Positions 44,636 through 53,704 of a DNA stretch of 64,000 nucleotides are shown here, piece after piece (positions within the stretch are counted from its first letter, which is position 1; each line of letters opens with the position of its first letter). The stretch comes from Paeniroseomonas aquatica (GTDB lineage: Bacteria; Pseudomonadota; Alphaproteobacteria; Acetobacterales; Acetobacteraceae). The translations under genes and the position numbers were made by a program. The stretch spans positions 55,947 to 119,946 of the forward strand of contig NZ_JAUFPN010000178.1 of the NCBI RefSeq assembly GCF_030409335.1, written 5' to 3'. The notes below the pieces were generated by a model. It worked only from the letters and a program-made list of their open reading frames with translations. It was not told the origin of the DNA and searched no databases.

Positions 44636-46134
44636 TCGCGCCCGGCTTCGCCACCCTGCCGGCGCTGCGCGCGGTGATGGAGGGCGGGCCGCTGGCCCTG
44701 CCCGCGGATTGGCGCGGCCCGGTCGAGGCCTCGGCCGCCGCGCTGGCCGCCCGGATGGCGACCGGCGAGGCGATCTACGGCGTCAACACCGGCTTCGGCA
44801 AGCTGGCCGGCACCCGCATCCCGGCGGAGAAGCTGGCGCAGCTGCAGCTCAACCTGGTGCGCAGCCATGCCGCCGGGGTCGGGCCGCTGCTGCCGCGGCC
44901 GGTGGTGCGGCTTATCCTGGCGCTGAAGGCGCTGTCCCTGGCGCGCGGCGCCTCCGGCGTGGCGCCGGCCACGGTCGAGGCGCTGCTGGCGCTGCTCGCC
45001 GCCGATGTCCTGCCGGCGATCCCGGCGCGCGGCTCGGTCGGCGCCTCCGGCGACCTGGCGCCGCTGGCGCATCTCGCCCTGGTGCTGATCGGCGAGGGCG
45101 AGGCCTTCGTCGGCGAGGCCGTGCTGCCCGGCGCCGAGGCGCTGGCCCGTGCCGGCCTCGCGCCGCTGGCCCTCGGCCCGAAGGAGGGGCTGGCGCTGCT
45201 GAACGGCACCCAGGTCAGCACCGCCCTGGCGCTGGCGGCGCTGTTCGCGGCGGAGGACCTGCTGGCGACGTCGCTGGTCGCCGGCGCGCTCTCGGTCGAT
45301 GCGGCGCGCGGCAGCGACACCCCCTTCGATGCCCGCATCCATGCGCTGCGCGGCCAGCCCGGGCAGATTCGCGTCGCCGCCGCGCTGCGGGCGCTGCTCG
45401 CCGGCAGCGCCATCCGCGACAGCCACCGCGACGGCGACCCGCGGGTGCAGGACCCCTATTCGCTGCGCTGCCAGCCGCAGGTGGCCGGCGCCTGCCTCGA
45501 CCTGCTGGGCCATGCGGCGCAGGTGCTGGAACGCGAGGCCAATGCCGTCACCGACAATCCGCTGGTGATCGGCGCGGAGGTGCTGTCGGGCGGCAATTTC
45601 CACGCCGAGCCGGTCGCCTTCGCCGCCGATGCCATGGCCCTGGCGCTGGCCGAGCTCGGCGCCATCGCCGAACGCCGCATCGCCCTGCTGGTGGACCCCG
45701 TGCTCTCCGGCCTGCCGGCCTTCCTGGTGCGGGACGGCGGGCTCAACTCCGGCTTCATGATCGCCCAGGTCACCGCCGCCGCGCTGGTCGCCGAGAATCG
45801 CGCCCTGGCCGCGCCGCGCAGCACCGACAGCATCCCGACCAGCGCCAACCAGGAGGACCACGTCAGCATGGCGACCGGCGCCGCGCTGCGGCTGCACGAC
45901 ATGGCGGAGAACCTGGCGGCGATCCTCGCCATCGAATTGCTCGCCGCCGCCCAGGGCCTCGAATTCCACCGACCCCTGCAGAGCGCGCCGCCGCTCGAGG
46001 CCGCGCATGGGCTGGTGCGCGGCGTCGCCGCCGCCTGGGACGCCGACCGGGCGATGGCGCCCGACATCGCCGCGGTGCAGGCGCTGGTGGAGCGCGGGCG
46101 CTTCGCCGCGCTGGTCGCCTGGGGCGAGGCATGA
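44632..46134 (+). CDS. hutH: Histidine ammonia-lyase HutH
   Basis: A 500-aa lyase converting histidine to urocanate plus ammonia, the first step of the pathway. The MIO prosthetic-group triad Ala-Ser-Gly is intact in [14 protein letters not shown]; other marks are [26 protein letters not shown] and [13 protein letters not shown]. The start is a GTG at 44632 that overlaps the hutU stop by three bases; the open phase further upstream belongs to the hutU shadow. It is coupled to hutI by ATGA. Confidence 0.96.
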   Translation: MIAPGFATLPALRAVMEGGPLALPADWRGPVEASAAALAARMATGEAIYGVNTGFGKLAGTRIPAEKLAQLQLNLVRSHAAGVGPLLPRPVVRLILALKALSLARGASGVAPATVEALLALLAADVLPAIPARGSVGASGDLAPLAHLALVLIGEGEAFVGEAVLPGAEALARAGLAPLALGPKEGLALLNGTQVSTALALAALFAAEDLLATSLVAGALSVDAARGSDTPFDARIHALRGQPGQIRVAAALRALLAGSAIRDSHRDGDPRVQDPYSLRCQPQVAGACLDLLGHAAQVLEREANAVTDNPLVIGAEVLSGGNFHAEPVAFAADAMALALAELGAIAERRIALLVDPVLSGLPAFLVRDGGLNSGFMIAQVTAAALVAENRALAAPRSTDSIPTSANQEDHVSMATGAALRLHDMAENLAAILAIELLAAAQGLEFHRPLQSAPPLEAAHGLVRGVAAAWDADRAMAPDIAAVQALVERGRFAALVAWGEA

Positions 46135-47339
46135 GCGCCCCCTTCGACCGCGTCTGGCTGAACGCGAACCTCGCCACCATGGATGGCCCCGGCCTCGGAG
46201 TGATCGAGGATGGCGCCGTCGCCGCGCGGGGCGGCCGCATCGCCTGGGTCGGCCCGCGCGCCGCCCTGCCCGGCCCGGCCGCCGAGACCATCGACTGCGC
46301 CGGCACCTGGATCCTGCCCGGGCTGATCGACTGCCACACCCACCTGGTCTTCGGCGGCGACCGCGCGGACGAGTTCGAGCGGCGGCTGGCCGGCGAGGAC
46401 TACGCCGCCATCCTGGCCGCGGGGGGCGGCATCCTCTCGACCATGCGCGCCACCCGCGCGGCCGATGAGGCGACGCTGCTCGCCGCCGCCCTGCCCCGCG
46501 CCCGGGCGCTGCTGGCCGAGGGCGTCACCACGCTCGAGATCAAGTCCGGCTACGGGCTGGAGCAGGCGGCCGAGCTGCGCCAGCTCCGCGTCGCCCGGCG
46601 GATCGCGGAGCTGCTGCCGGTCTCGGTGGTGACAACGCTGCTGGCCGCCCATGCGGTGCCGCCGGACTACGCCGGGCGCCGGGGCGACTACGCCCGGCTG
46701 GTGGCCGAGGAGATCATCCCCGCCGCCGCCGGCCTCGCCGATGCCGTCGATGTCTTCCACGACCGGCTCGCCTTCGACGATGCCGACACCCTGCTGGTGA
46801 TCGCGGCGGCGCGGCGGGCCGGCCTGCCGTTCAAGCTGCACGGCGACCAGCACGCCGACATGGGCAGCGCCGCCCTCGGCGCCCGGCACGGCGCGCTCTC
46901 GGTGGATCACCTGGAGCGGGCCGATGCGGCCGGCCTCGCCGCCATGGGCGCGGCCGGCACCGTCGCGGTGCTTCTGCCCGGCGCCACCTACTTCCTGCGG
47001 GAGGCGGCCATGCCGGATATCGCCGCCATGCGCGCCGCAGGCGTCCGGATGGCCCTCGCCACGGACATGAACCCCGGCTCCTCCCCGGCGCAGTCGCTGC
47101 TGCTGATGCTGAACCTCGGCTGCACCCTGTTCCGGCTGACGGTGGCCGAGGCGCTGCGCGGCGTCACGGTCGAGGCCGCGGCGGCGCTGGGGCTGGCCGA
47201 CCGCGGCCGGCTGGCGCCGGGGCTCCGCTGCGACCTGGCGCTGTTCGGGGTCACCCGCCCGGCCGAGCTCTGCTATTGGTTCGGCCGCAATCCCTGCCTG
47301 GGTCGTGTTTTCCTGGGCCGGGTGTTGGAAGGACGCTGA
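46131..47339 (+). CDS. hutI: Imidazolonepropionase HutI
   Basis: A 402-aa metal-dependent amidohydrolase opening imidazolone propionate to N-formimidoyl-glutamate, step three. Marks: [17 protein letters not shown] (metal HxH), [17 protein letters not shown] (metal His), VDHLE and [11 protein letters not shown] (metal Asp). The start overlaps the hutH stop (ATGA) and the stop overlaps the thioesterase start (TGATG). Its product would feed HutF, encoded on the other strand at 39777-41147. Confidence 0.96.
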   Translation: MSAPFDRVWLNANLATMDGPGLGVIEDGAVAARGGRIAWVGPRAALPGPAAETIDCAGTWILPGLIDCHTHLVFGGDRADEFERRLAGEDYAAILAAGGGILSTMRATRAADEATLLAAALPRARALLAEGVTTLEIKSGYGLEQAAELRQLRVARRIAELLPVSVVTTLLAAHAVPPDYAGRRGDYARLVAEEIIPAAAGLADAVDVFHDRLAFDDADTLLVIAAARRAGLPFKLHGDQHADMGSAALGARHGALSVDHLERADAAGLAAMGAAGTVAVLLPGATYFLREAAMPDIAAMRAAGVRMALATDMNPGSSPAQSLLLMLNLGCTLFRLTVAEALRGVTVEAAAALGLADRGRLAPGLRCDLALFGVTRPAELCYWFGRNPCLGRVFLGRVLEGR

Positions 47340-47755
47340 TGCAAACGCCGAGCTTGGCCGAGATGCAGGCCATCATCCATCGCGGCGTGCCGCTGGCCGG
47401 GGCTTGGGGGGTCGAGGTGATCTCGGCCGCCGATGGCGTCGCGGTGGTGCGGCTGCCGGCGCAGCCGCTGCTGCTGCGCCCGGGCAATACCGTCTCCGGC
47501 CCGGCGCTGATGGGGCTGGCCGACGTGGCGATGTGGGCGGCCCTCCTCTCGGTCACCGGCGGGAAGGACGAGAGCGTGACGTCGTCCATGACGGTCAATT
47601 TCCTCCGCCCGGCGGGCTCGGGCCCGGTGCTGGCCGAGGCGCGCATCGTCAAGCGCGGCCGCCGCATGGTCTTCGGCGACATCATGCTGCGGGCCGAGGG
47701 CAGCGACGCCATCGCCGTGCATGTCACGACAACCTGGGCGGTGATCGCGCCCTGA
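47339..47755 (+). CDS. PaaI-type hotdog thioesterase
   Basis: A 138-aa hotdog-fold protein of the acyl-CoA thioesterase PaaI group: LRPGNTVSGPALMGLADVAM (Asp of the catalytic helix), SSMTVNFLRPA and ADGVAVVRLP. It is predicted to hydrolyse an acyl- or aryl-CoA. It starts within the hutI stop (TGATG), so it is translated as part of the hut unit, although no hut step needs a thioesterase; an operon passenger or side-product clearance is possible. Confidence 0.86.
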   Translation: MQTPSLAEMQAIIHRGVPLAGAWGVEVISAADGVAVVRLPAQPLLLRPGNTVSGPALMGLADVAMWAALLSVTGGKDESVTSSMTVNFLRPAGSGPVLAEARIVKRGRRMVFGDIMLRAEGSDAIAVHVTTTWAVIAP

Positions 47756-47840
47756 GGCATCGGCCGGCGCCGGGACCCTGGCCGGCCGAGGTTGGCGTAC
47801 CATCCCAGATGCGGCACGGTGCGGCGCCGGAGGGACCCTT

Positions 47841-48599
47841 ATGCGCCGACTGCTTGCTTCACTGCTCATCCTTGCCGCGGGCCTCGGTGCCAGGCCCGCC
47901 GCCGCGGCCGGCTTCGACGAGTTCCAGATCTTCGACGGCCGCATCGGCGAACCGGGCGCGGTCGACTTCAACCTGCACTACAATCTCGGCCGCCGCGGCC
48001 GGCTGGACAGCCCGCGCGAGGCCGGGGCGCCGCGCAACGGCATGCTCCTCACCCCCGAGATCGGTTTTCCCACCGCCCCCTGGCACGAGATCGCGGTCTT
48101 CCTGCCGGTCGCCCGCGAATTCACCGGCGACATCTACGGCGGCGGCTTCAAGGTCCGGAACACCTTCGTCAGCCCCGGCGCCGCCGACCGGCCCTTCGCC
48201 TATGGCCTGGACGTCGAGCTGCGCCACCAGTCCGCCCGCTTCTCCGAGGCCGACTGGGCGGTGACGCTGCGGCCGATCATCGACCTGCGGACCGGGCGCT
48301 GGCAGCTCATCCTCAACCCGGCGGTCGAGATGCCGCTGGGCCGTGGCGGCGCGATCTTCGCCCCGGCGGTGCGCGGCGTGCGGCAGGTGTCCGACATCGT
48401 CTGGCTCGGCCTCGAGCACTACATGGATTTCGGCCGCTTCGACCGGCCCGAGGCGCCGCGCGGCCAGGCGCACCAGCTCTTCGTCACCACCGACGTCAAG
48501 CTGACCAACCGCTTCGCCTTGCATGTCGGCCTCGGCCACGGGCTGACCCATGCCAGCGACCGCTGGGCCGGCAAGGTGATCCTCTCCGTCGACTTCTGA
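47841..48599 (+). CDS. Predicted outer-membrane/envelope protein, function unknown
   Basis: A 252-aa protein with a signal peptide (MRRLLASLLILAAGLGARPAAAA). The mature part alternates hydrophobic and polar residues in many short strands (VDFNLHYNLGRRG, FAYGLDVELRHQS, WAVTLRPIIDLRTG, QLILNPAVEMPLG, FALHVGLGHGLT) and ends KVILSVDF with a terminal Phe, as beta-barrel outer-membrane proteins do. I do not recognise a named family. It stands alone between the hut unit and an alpha/beta hydrolase. Confidence 0.7.
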   Translation: MRRLLASLLILAAGLGARPAAAAGFDEFQIFDGRIGEPGAVDFNLHYNLGRRGRLDSPREAGAPRNGMLLTPEIGFPTAPWHEIAVFLPVAREFTGDIYGGGFKVRNTFVSPGAADRPFAYGLDVELRHQSARFSEADWAVTLRPIIDLRTGRWQLILNPAVEMPLGRGGAIFAPAVRGVRQVSDIVWLGLEHYMDFGRFDRPEAPRGQAHQLFVTTDVKLTNRFALHVGLGHGLTHASDRWAGKVILSVDF

Positions 48600-48632
48600 T
48601 AGCCTCCCCCGGCACAAGCGGGGAGCAAGACG

Positions 48633-49352
48633 ATGGCCGGCAAGACCTACGTGCTGCTGCACGGCGCCTTCCACGGCGCCTGGTGCTGGCGGGAGGTGGC
48701 GGCGCTGCTGCGGGCCGCCGGCCATGGGGTGACCACGCCGACCCAGACCGGCCTCGGCGAGCGCCGGCACCTGCTCTCGGCCCAGATCACGATGGACACC
48801 TTCGTCGAGGACCTGGTCCAGCACCTCGAGGCGGAGGAGCTGGAGGATGTGGTGCTGGTCGGCCACAGCTTCGGCGGCAATGCCGTCTCGGGCGCCGCCG
48901 ACCGCGTCCCCGGCCGCATCCGCCACCTGGTCTACCTCGATGCCATGATCCTCGAGGATGGCCAGACGCCCTGGGGCCGGATGCGGCCCGAGGTCGCGGC
49001 CGAGCGCCGCCGGCTGGTGGCCGAGCAGGGCGCCGGGCTGGTGGCGCCGCCGCCGCCGGTCAACGCCTTCGGCGTGCCCGAGGACCACCCCCTCGCCCCC
49101 TGGGTGCGGCGGCGGCTGACCCCGCATCCGGCCGGGACCTACCGCACCCCGCTGCGGCTGGGCGCACCGCCCGGCAACGGCCTGCCCTGCACCTACATCG
49201 CCTGCTCCGCCCCCTGGTACGCGCCGCTCGACTGGGCACGGGACTGGGTGCGGGCGCGACCGGACTGGACCTGGCAGGAGATCGCCACCGGCCACGACGC
49301 CATGGTGACGGCGCCCGCCGAGCTCGCCCGGATGCTGGCGGCGATCGGCTGA
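48633..49352 (+). CDS. Alpha/beta hydrolase
   Basis: A 239-aa esterase-like protein: oxyanion region LLHGAFHGAWCWREV, nucleophile elbow GHSFGGN, and the catalytic His in ATGHDAMV near the C-terminus. It resembles the plant SABP2/HNL-like branch (YVLLHGAFHGAWCW...), which acts on small esters or hydroxynitriles. The substrate is unknown. It starts 33 bases after the envelope gene and precedes a TetR regulator by 82 bases, which may control it. Confidence 0.85.
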   Translation: MAGKTYVLLHGAFHGAWCWREVAALLRAAGHGVTTPTQTGLGERRHLLSAQITMDTFVEDLVQHLEAEELEDVVLVGHSFGGNAVSGAADRVPGRIRHLVYLDAMILEDGQTPWGRMRPEVAAERRRLVAEQGAGLVAPPPPVNAFGVPEDHPLAPWVRRRLTPHPAGTYRTPLRLGAPPGNGLPCTYIACSAPWYAPLDWARDWVRARPDWTWQEIATGHDAMVTAPAELARMLAAIG

Positions 49353-49434
49353 GGCCTCGCGAACGTCCCAATCCGCACGAAACGACCGCGGGGTGGGACT
49401 TGCGGTTACAGGACCGAGCCGCTTCTCTGCCGCC

Positions 49435-50040
49435 ATGGCAGCGGACCCTTCCCTCGAATCGGCCCCGAGACGCGGCTACCACCATGGCAACCTGCGGGAG
49501 GCCCTGCTGGAGGCCGCCCGCGCCCTGGTCGCGGAACGCGGCCCGCAGGGCTTCACCCTGACCGAGGCGGCGCGCCGCGCCGGCGTCTCGCCCTCCGCGC
49601 CCTATCGCCATTTCCGCGACCGCGACGAGGTGCTGGCCGAGCTCTGCCGGCGCGGCTTCGCGGCCTTCGGGCGGCACCTGCAGGCCGCCGCCGCCGGGGC
49701 CGGCGCGCCGGCCGAGGCGCTGGCCGGCCTGGGCCCGGCCTACCTCGCCTTCGCGCGGGAGGAGCCGGGCTACTACGCCGCCATGTTCGCCTTCCGCCCG
49801 GCCGAGGCGGCCCCGGCCGAGGCCACTCCCGGCGGCCCCTTCGAGGGGCTGGCCCATGCCGTGGCCGGCGTGCTGCCGGCCGGCGTCGCCGACCCGCGGC
49901 TGGTGGCGCTGCAGATCTGGGCCCTGTCGCACGGGGTGGCGATGCTCGAGCGGGCCGGCATGCCGGCCCCGGGCAGCGGCGCCCCGCCGCCGGAGCGGAT
50001 CCTCGATGCCGGCGTGGCGGCGCTGCTGGGCCAGCGCTGA
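49435..50040 (+). CDS. TetR/AcrR-family transcriptional regulator
   Basis: A 201-aa repressor-type protein. The N-terminal helix-turn-helix is ALVAERGPQGFTLTEAARRA followed by GVSPSAPYRHFRDRDEVLAEL; the C-terminal ligand domain resembles the WHG/TetR_C_33 type (REEPGYYAAMFAF, ALQIWALSHGVAML). The ATG at 49435 begins a short basic leader; an upstream in-frame start at 49393 has no better site. Target genes are unknown; the hydrolase before it and the amine-oxidase unit after it (opposite strand) are the neighbours. Confidence 0.87.
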   Translation: MAADPSLESAPRRGYHHGNLREALLEAARALVAERGPQGFTLTEAARRAGVSPSAPYRHFRDRDEVLAELCRRGFAAFGRHLQAAAAGAGAPAEALAGLGPAYLAFAREEPGYYAAMFAFRPAEAAPAEATPGGPFEGLAHAVAGVLPAGVADPRLVALQIWALSHGVAMLERAGMPAPGSGAPPPERILDAGVAALLGQR

Positions 50041-50044
50041 CCGC

Positions 50045-51568
50045 TCAGCCCATCCCCTCCAGCGCGGCCCAGGCCGAGAGCACCGCCCCCTCCTGCCAGC
50101 CGGTGAGCCAGGAGAGGTATTCGCCGGCGAAGTGGTAGGGGCCCTCGGGCGCGCGCAGCAGCGGGTAGAGGGCGCGGCGCTGCGCCGCGGTCCATTCCGC
50201 CCAGGCGCCGCCGGCCCGCGGCAGGCGCGACCAGGCGACGGAGACGGGCGCCGCCACCTCCCGCCCCAGGCCCGGATGCAGCGCCTCGCCATCGGCGGCG
50301 ACGGCAGCGGCGCGTGCGGCCGGGCTGCGCGCGGCAAAGCGCGCGCCCAGCTCGTCGTCCCAGATGTAGGCGCCGGTCAGGATGCCGCCCTCGGCGTGGA
50401 AGCCGTGCGAGGGGTACCAGAGCTGCGTCGCATCCCCGGGGGTCCAGGAGATGCCGCCGTAGATGGCGTGGTCCTCCTCCCAGAAGCGCCGCGCGCAGTG
50501 GAAGGCAAGCTTGGCGGCGGAGGAGTAGTGCAGCGCGGCGAGGCCGGCGCGGCGCGCCGCCGGCAGGTCGGTGTCGAGCCGCGCCAGCAGCGGCGCCGGC
50601 AGGGTGACGAGGACCTGGGCGGCCTCCTCCTCGTGCGGACCATCGGCGCCCTGCCAGCGCACCCGGGCGCCGGCTTCGGTGCGGCGGAGCGAGACGACCT
50701 CGGCGCCCAGCACCAGCGCATCGCCCAATGCCGTGGCCAGGGCGGCGGCGATGCGGTCCATGCCGCCCACCGGCTGCAGCATGGTGGCGGCATAGTCGAT
50801 GCCCTCGGCGAAGGCGGCCCCGGCCCAGAGCGTCGGCTCCAGCAGCAGCCGGGGATCGAGCGGCACCATGGCGCGCGGCGCCTCGAGCCCGGCGCCCGGC
50901 GGGCTCGCCCAGCCGGCGCGGCTGCTGCCGTGGTAGCGGTGGTCGGCCCCCAGCGCGCCGAAGCGGCGCAGCATGGCGCGCAGCGCCTCGAGGTCGGCCT
51001 CGCCCAGCGGCGCCTCCGCCGTGCCGCGTTCCAGCCCCTTGGCGGCGAGCTCGGCGACGAGGCCGCGCAGATCCGCCTGCACCCGCCGCTGCGGCACCGG
51101 GCCGGCGGAGGATTGCAGCAGCGCGGCGCGGTTCTCGTTCACCTGCACCTCCAGCGGCACGCCGAGCGCGCGGCAATAGCCGAGGATGCCGCGGTGGTGG
51201 TGCGGGATGCGGGCCGGGCCGGGGTTGAAGTAGAGGTGCGGCGCGGCCTCCCAGGCCACGCGCTGCGGCGGCGCCCCGCTCTCCCGCACCGTGTCGCCGG
51301 CCCGGAGGGTCAGGCAGCGGCCGCCGGCGCGGTCGGCGGCTTCCAGCACGCGCACCGACCAGCCGGCGCGCCGCATCTCATGGGCCGCGACCAGCCCGAC
51401 GATGCCGGCGCCGATGACGATGACCCGGCGGTCGCCGCGCGGCAGCACCGGCGCCGCCGCCCGCGCCGGCGCCGCCGGCAGCCGGCCGAGCGCCGCCAGG
51501 GTGGCGATCGCCGCCGGCAGACCGCCGGGCGCGCCCACCCCCTGCAGCAGCGCCCGGCGGGAGATCAC
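50045..51568 (-). CDS. Flavin-containing amine oxidase family protein
   Basis: A 507-aa FAD enzyme. An N-terminal arginine-led signal (MISRRALLQGVG, then an Ala/Pro-rich stretch) suggests Tat export. The dinucleotide motif RVIVIGAGIVGLVAAHEM and ADRAGGRCLTLR follow, then PVGGMDRIAAALA and the C-terminal FAD segment YHFAGEYLSWLTGWQEGAVL. Relatives include monoamine and L-amino-acid oxidases. The GEYLS near the end replaces the usual GE.T. motif conservatively. The start overlaps the LeuB-like gene stop by four bases (ATGA). Confidence 0.83.
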   Translation of the reverse strand: MISRRALLQGVGAPGGLPAAIATLAALGRLPAAPARAAAPVLPRGDRRVIVIGAGIVGLVAAHEMRRAGWSVRVLEAADRAGGRCLTLRAGDTVRESGAPPQRVAWEAAPHLYFNPGPARIPHHHRGILGYCRALGVPLEVQVNENRAALLQSSAGPVPQRRVQADLRGLVAELAAKGLERGTAEAPLGEADLEALRAMLRRFGALGADHRYHGSSRAGWASPPGAGLEAPRAMVPLDPRLLLEPTLWAGAAFAEGIDYAATMLQPVGGMDRIAAALATALGDALVLGAEVVSLRRTEAGARVRWQGADGPHEEEAAQVLVTLPAPLLARLDTDLPAARRAGLAALHYSSAAKLAFHCARRFWEEDHAIYGGISWTPGDATQLWYPSHGFHAEGGILTGAYIWDDELGARFAARSPAARAAAVAADGEALHPGLGREVAAPVSVAWSRLPRAGGAWAEWTAAQRRALYPLLRAPEGPYHFAGEYLSWLTGWQEGAVLSAWAALEGMG

Positions 51569-52650
51569 GCGCCGAAGCGGGCGGCGACGGCCCTGGCGAC
51601 CGCCGCCGTCCCATCGGGACCACCGATATCCGCGGTGCGGAGGCCAGCGGCGAAGGCGCCGTCCACCGCCGCCTCCAGCTCCGCCGCCGCATCGGCGAAG
51701 CCCTGCCCGGCGCCGCGCGCCGCCAGCCAGTCCAGCATCATCGCCGCCGAGAGCAGGGTCGCGGTCGGGTTGGCGATGCCCTTCCCGGCGATATCCGGCG
51801 CCGTGCCATGCGCCGGCTGGAAGACCGCGTGGTCGTCGCCGATGTCGGCGCTGGGCGAGAAGCCCATCCCGCCCACCAGCCCGGCCGCGAGGTCCGAGAG
51901 GATGTCGCCGAACATGTTCTCGGTCGGCAGCACGTCGAAGGCCCAGGGGTGGCGCACCAGGTCGAGCGCCATGGCATCGACGTAGTGATGCGCCGACTCC
52001 ACCGCCGGGAATTCGCGCGCCACGCCGTCGAAGACGCCGCGCATGAAGGCGAAGGCGCGGAAGACATTGGCCTTGTCCACCAGCGTGACGCGACCCTTCC
52101 GGCCGCGCTTCGCCGCGCGCCGCTCGGCCAGGCGGAAGGCGAAGCGGGAGAGCTTCTCGGTCGTGGCGCGGGTGATGCGCAGCGTCTCCTCGGCGTAGTC
52201 CTCAGTGACCAATCCCTTGCCGCTGGAATGGAACAGCCCCTCCGTGCTCTCGCGGATGAGCACGAAGTCGATCCCCGCCGCGCGCGGATCGGCCAGCGCC
52301 ACCGGCACGCCGGGGATGGCGCGGACCGGCCGCACCCCGGCATAGAGCTTGAGGCGGAAGCGCAGGTCGAGCTGCGGCGCGATCTCGGTGCCATCCGCCT
52401 TGCGGATGCCGGGCCAGCCCATGGCGCCGAGCAGGATGGCATCCGCGGCCTCGGCGGCGCGGAAGCTGGCCTCGGGGAAGGCATCGCCGGTCGCCTGGTA
52501 GTGGAAGGCGCCGGCCGCCAGCGTCTCCGTACTGATCCCGATGCCGTGGCGCTTCGCCAGCGGCTCCAGCACGCCGAGCGTCGCCTCCGTCACCTCGGTG
52601 CCGATGCCGTCGCCGGGCAGGACCGCGATCCGTACCGTGTTGCTGGCCAT
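51565..52650 (-). CDS. Isocitrate/isopropylmalate dehydrogenase family protein
   Basis: A 361-aa NAD-dependent beta-decarboxylating dehydrogenase: VLPGDGIGTEVTEATLGVL, substrate arginines in LRFRLKLYAGVRPVRAI, RESTEGLFHS, DKANVFRAF, metal aspartates in NMFGDILSDLAAGL, and QPAHGTAPDIAGKGIANP. It may be a 3-isopropylmalate, tartrate or D-malate dehydrogenase. Pairing with an amine oxidase and transport receptors rather than leuCD argues against plain leucine synthesis. I chose the ATG at 52650 because GGGGGA lies seven bases upstream; an ATG at 52656 would leave no spacing. Confidence 0.87.
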   Translation of the reverse strand: MASNTVRIAVLPGDGIGTEVTEATLGVLEPLAKRHGIGISTETLAAGAFHYQATGDAFPEASFRAAEAADAILLGAMGWPGIRKADGTEIAPQLDLRFRLKLYAGVRPVRAIPGVPVALADPRAAGIDFVLIRESTEGLFHSSGKGLVTEDYAEETLRITRATTEKLSRFAFRLAERRAAKRGRKGRVTLVDKANVFRAFAFMRGVFDGVAREFPAVESAHHYVDAMALDLVRHPWAFDVLPTENMFGDILSDLAAGLVGGMGFSPSADIGDDHAVFQPAHGTAPDIAGKGIANPTATLLSAAMMLDWLAARGAGQGFADAAAELEAAVDGAFAAGLRTADIGGPDGTAAVARAVAARFGA

Positions 52651-52722
52651 GTGCATTCCCCCTGTGCCGATTGGCCCCTATCCTGCGGCAAAGCCCCGCC
52701 CAGGGCCAACGGAGGAACCCCC

Positions 52723-53700
52723 ATGTCCATCATCACCCGGCGCGCGCTGCTCGCCACGGCTGCCGTGCTCGCGGCCCCGGCGGTTCGCGCACAAGGGTCC
52801 TGGCCCGAACGGCCGGTGCGCATCATCGTCCCCTTCCCGCCCGGCCAGGCCGCCGACATCTTCACGCGGGTCTACGCCGATGAATTGTCGCGTCGCTGGC
52901 CGCAGCGCGTCGTTGTCGAGAATCGCGGCGGCGGCGCCGGCGCCCCGGCGCTGGAAGCGGGCGCGCGGGCGGCCCCCGATGGCTATACGCTGACCGCCGG
53001 CACCTCCGGCACGCTCGGCGTCAACCCTTCCGTCCTGCCGCGGCTGCCCTATGACGCCGAAAAGGACTTCGCCTTCATCACCAACGTCGTGGTGCTGCCG
53101 CTGCTGATCGTGGCGCATCCCTCGCTCGGCATGAAGACCGCCGCCGAGATCGTCGCCGCCGCCAAGGCCGCCCCCGGCGCCATCGACCTCGCCACCGCCG
53201 GCCCCGCCACCAGCCAGCACATGTCGGCCGAGCTGTTTGTCCACCGCACCGGCATCCGGCTCAACATGGTGCACTACCGCGGCAGCGGCCCGGCCATGGC
53301 CGACCTGCTCTCGGGCAACGTCAAGCTGATGGTCGACAGCGTCGCCTCCGCCCTGCCCCATATCCAGGCCGGCAAGGTCATCCCCATCGCCGTCACCACG
53401 CCCGAGCGCGCGCCGCAATTGCCGGATGTGCCGACCATCGCCGAGACGGTCGCGCCGGGCTACGGCGCCTATGGCTGGACCGGGCTCTGCGCCCCGGCCG
53501 GCACGCCCGAGGCGATCATCCAGAAGGTCAACGCCGATGTCGGCGCCATCCTGCGCCAGCCCGCCGTGCAGGCCCGCTTCCTCGAGCTGGGCGGCACCGC
53601 CGCCCCCGGCACGCCGGAGGAATTCGGCGCCTTCGTCCGGCGGGAGATCGCGCAATGGCGCGAGGTCGCCCGCATCGCCAATGTCCGGCTGGAGGGCTGA
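52723..53700 (+). CDS. Bug-family (TctC-like) periplasmic solute receptor 1
   Basis: A 325-aa tripartite-tricarboxylate-type receptor. Tat-like signal peptide (MSIITRRALLATAAVLAAPAVRA) then RPVRIIVPFPPGQAADIFTR, VVVENRGGGAGAPALEAGAR, MVHYRGSGPAMADLLSGNVK and a closing REVARIANVRLEG. In the Bug motif the usual GG of PFPPGG is GQ. Substrates of the family are carboxylates and diverse small molecules. GGAGGA precedes the ATG at 52723. The membrane parts TctA/TctB are absent from the window. Divergent from the LeuB-like gene. Confidence 0.9.
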   Translation: MSIITRRALLATAAVLAAPAVRAQGSWPERPVRIIVPFPPGQAADIFTRVYADELSRRWPQRVVVENRGGGAGAPALEAGARAAPDGYTLTAGTSGTLGVNPSVLPRLPYDAEKDFAFITNVVVLPLLIVAHPSLGMKTAAEIVAAAKAAPGAIDLATAGPATSQHMSAELFVHRTGIRLNMVHYRGSGPAMADLLSGNVKLMVDSVASALPHIQAGKVIPIAVTTPERAPQLPDVPTIAETVAPGYGAYGWTGLCAPAGTPEAIIQKVNADVGAILRQPAVQARFLELGGTAAPGTPEEFGAFVRREIAQWREVARIANVRLEG

Positions 53701-53704
53701 CGCC

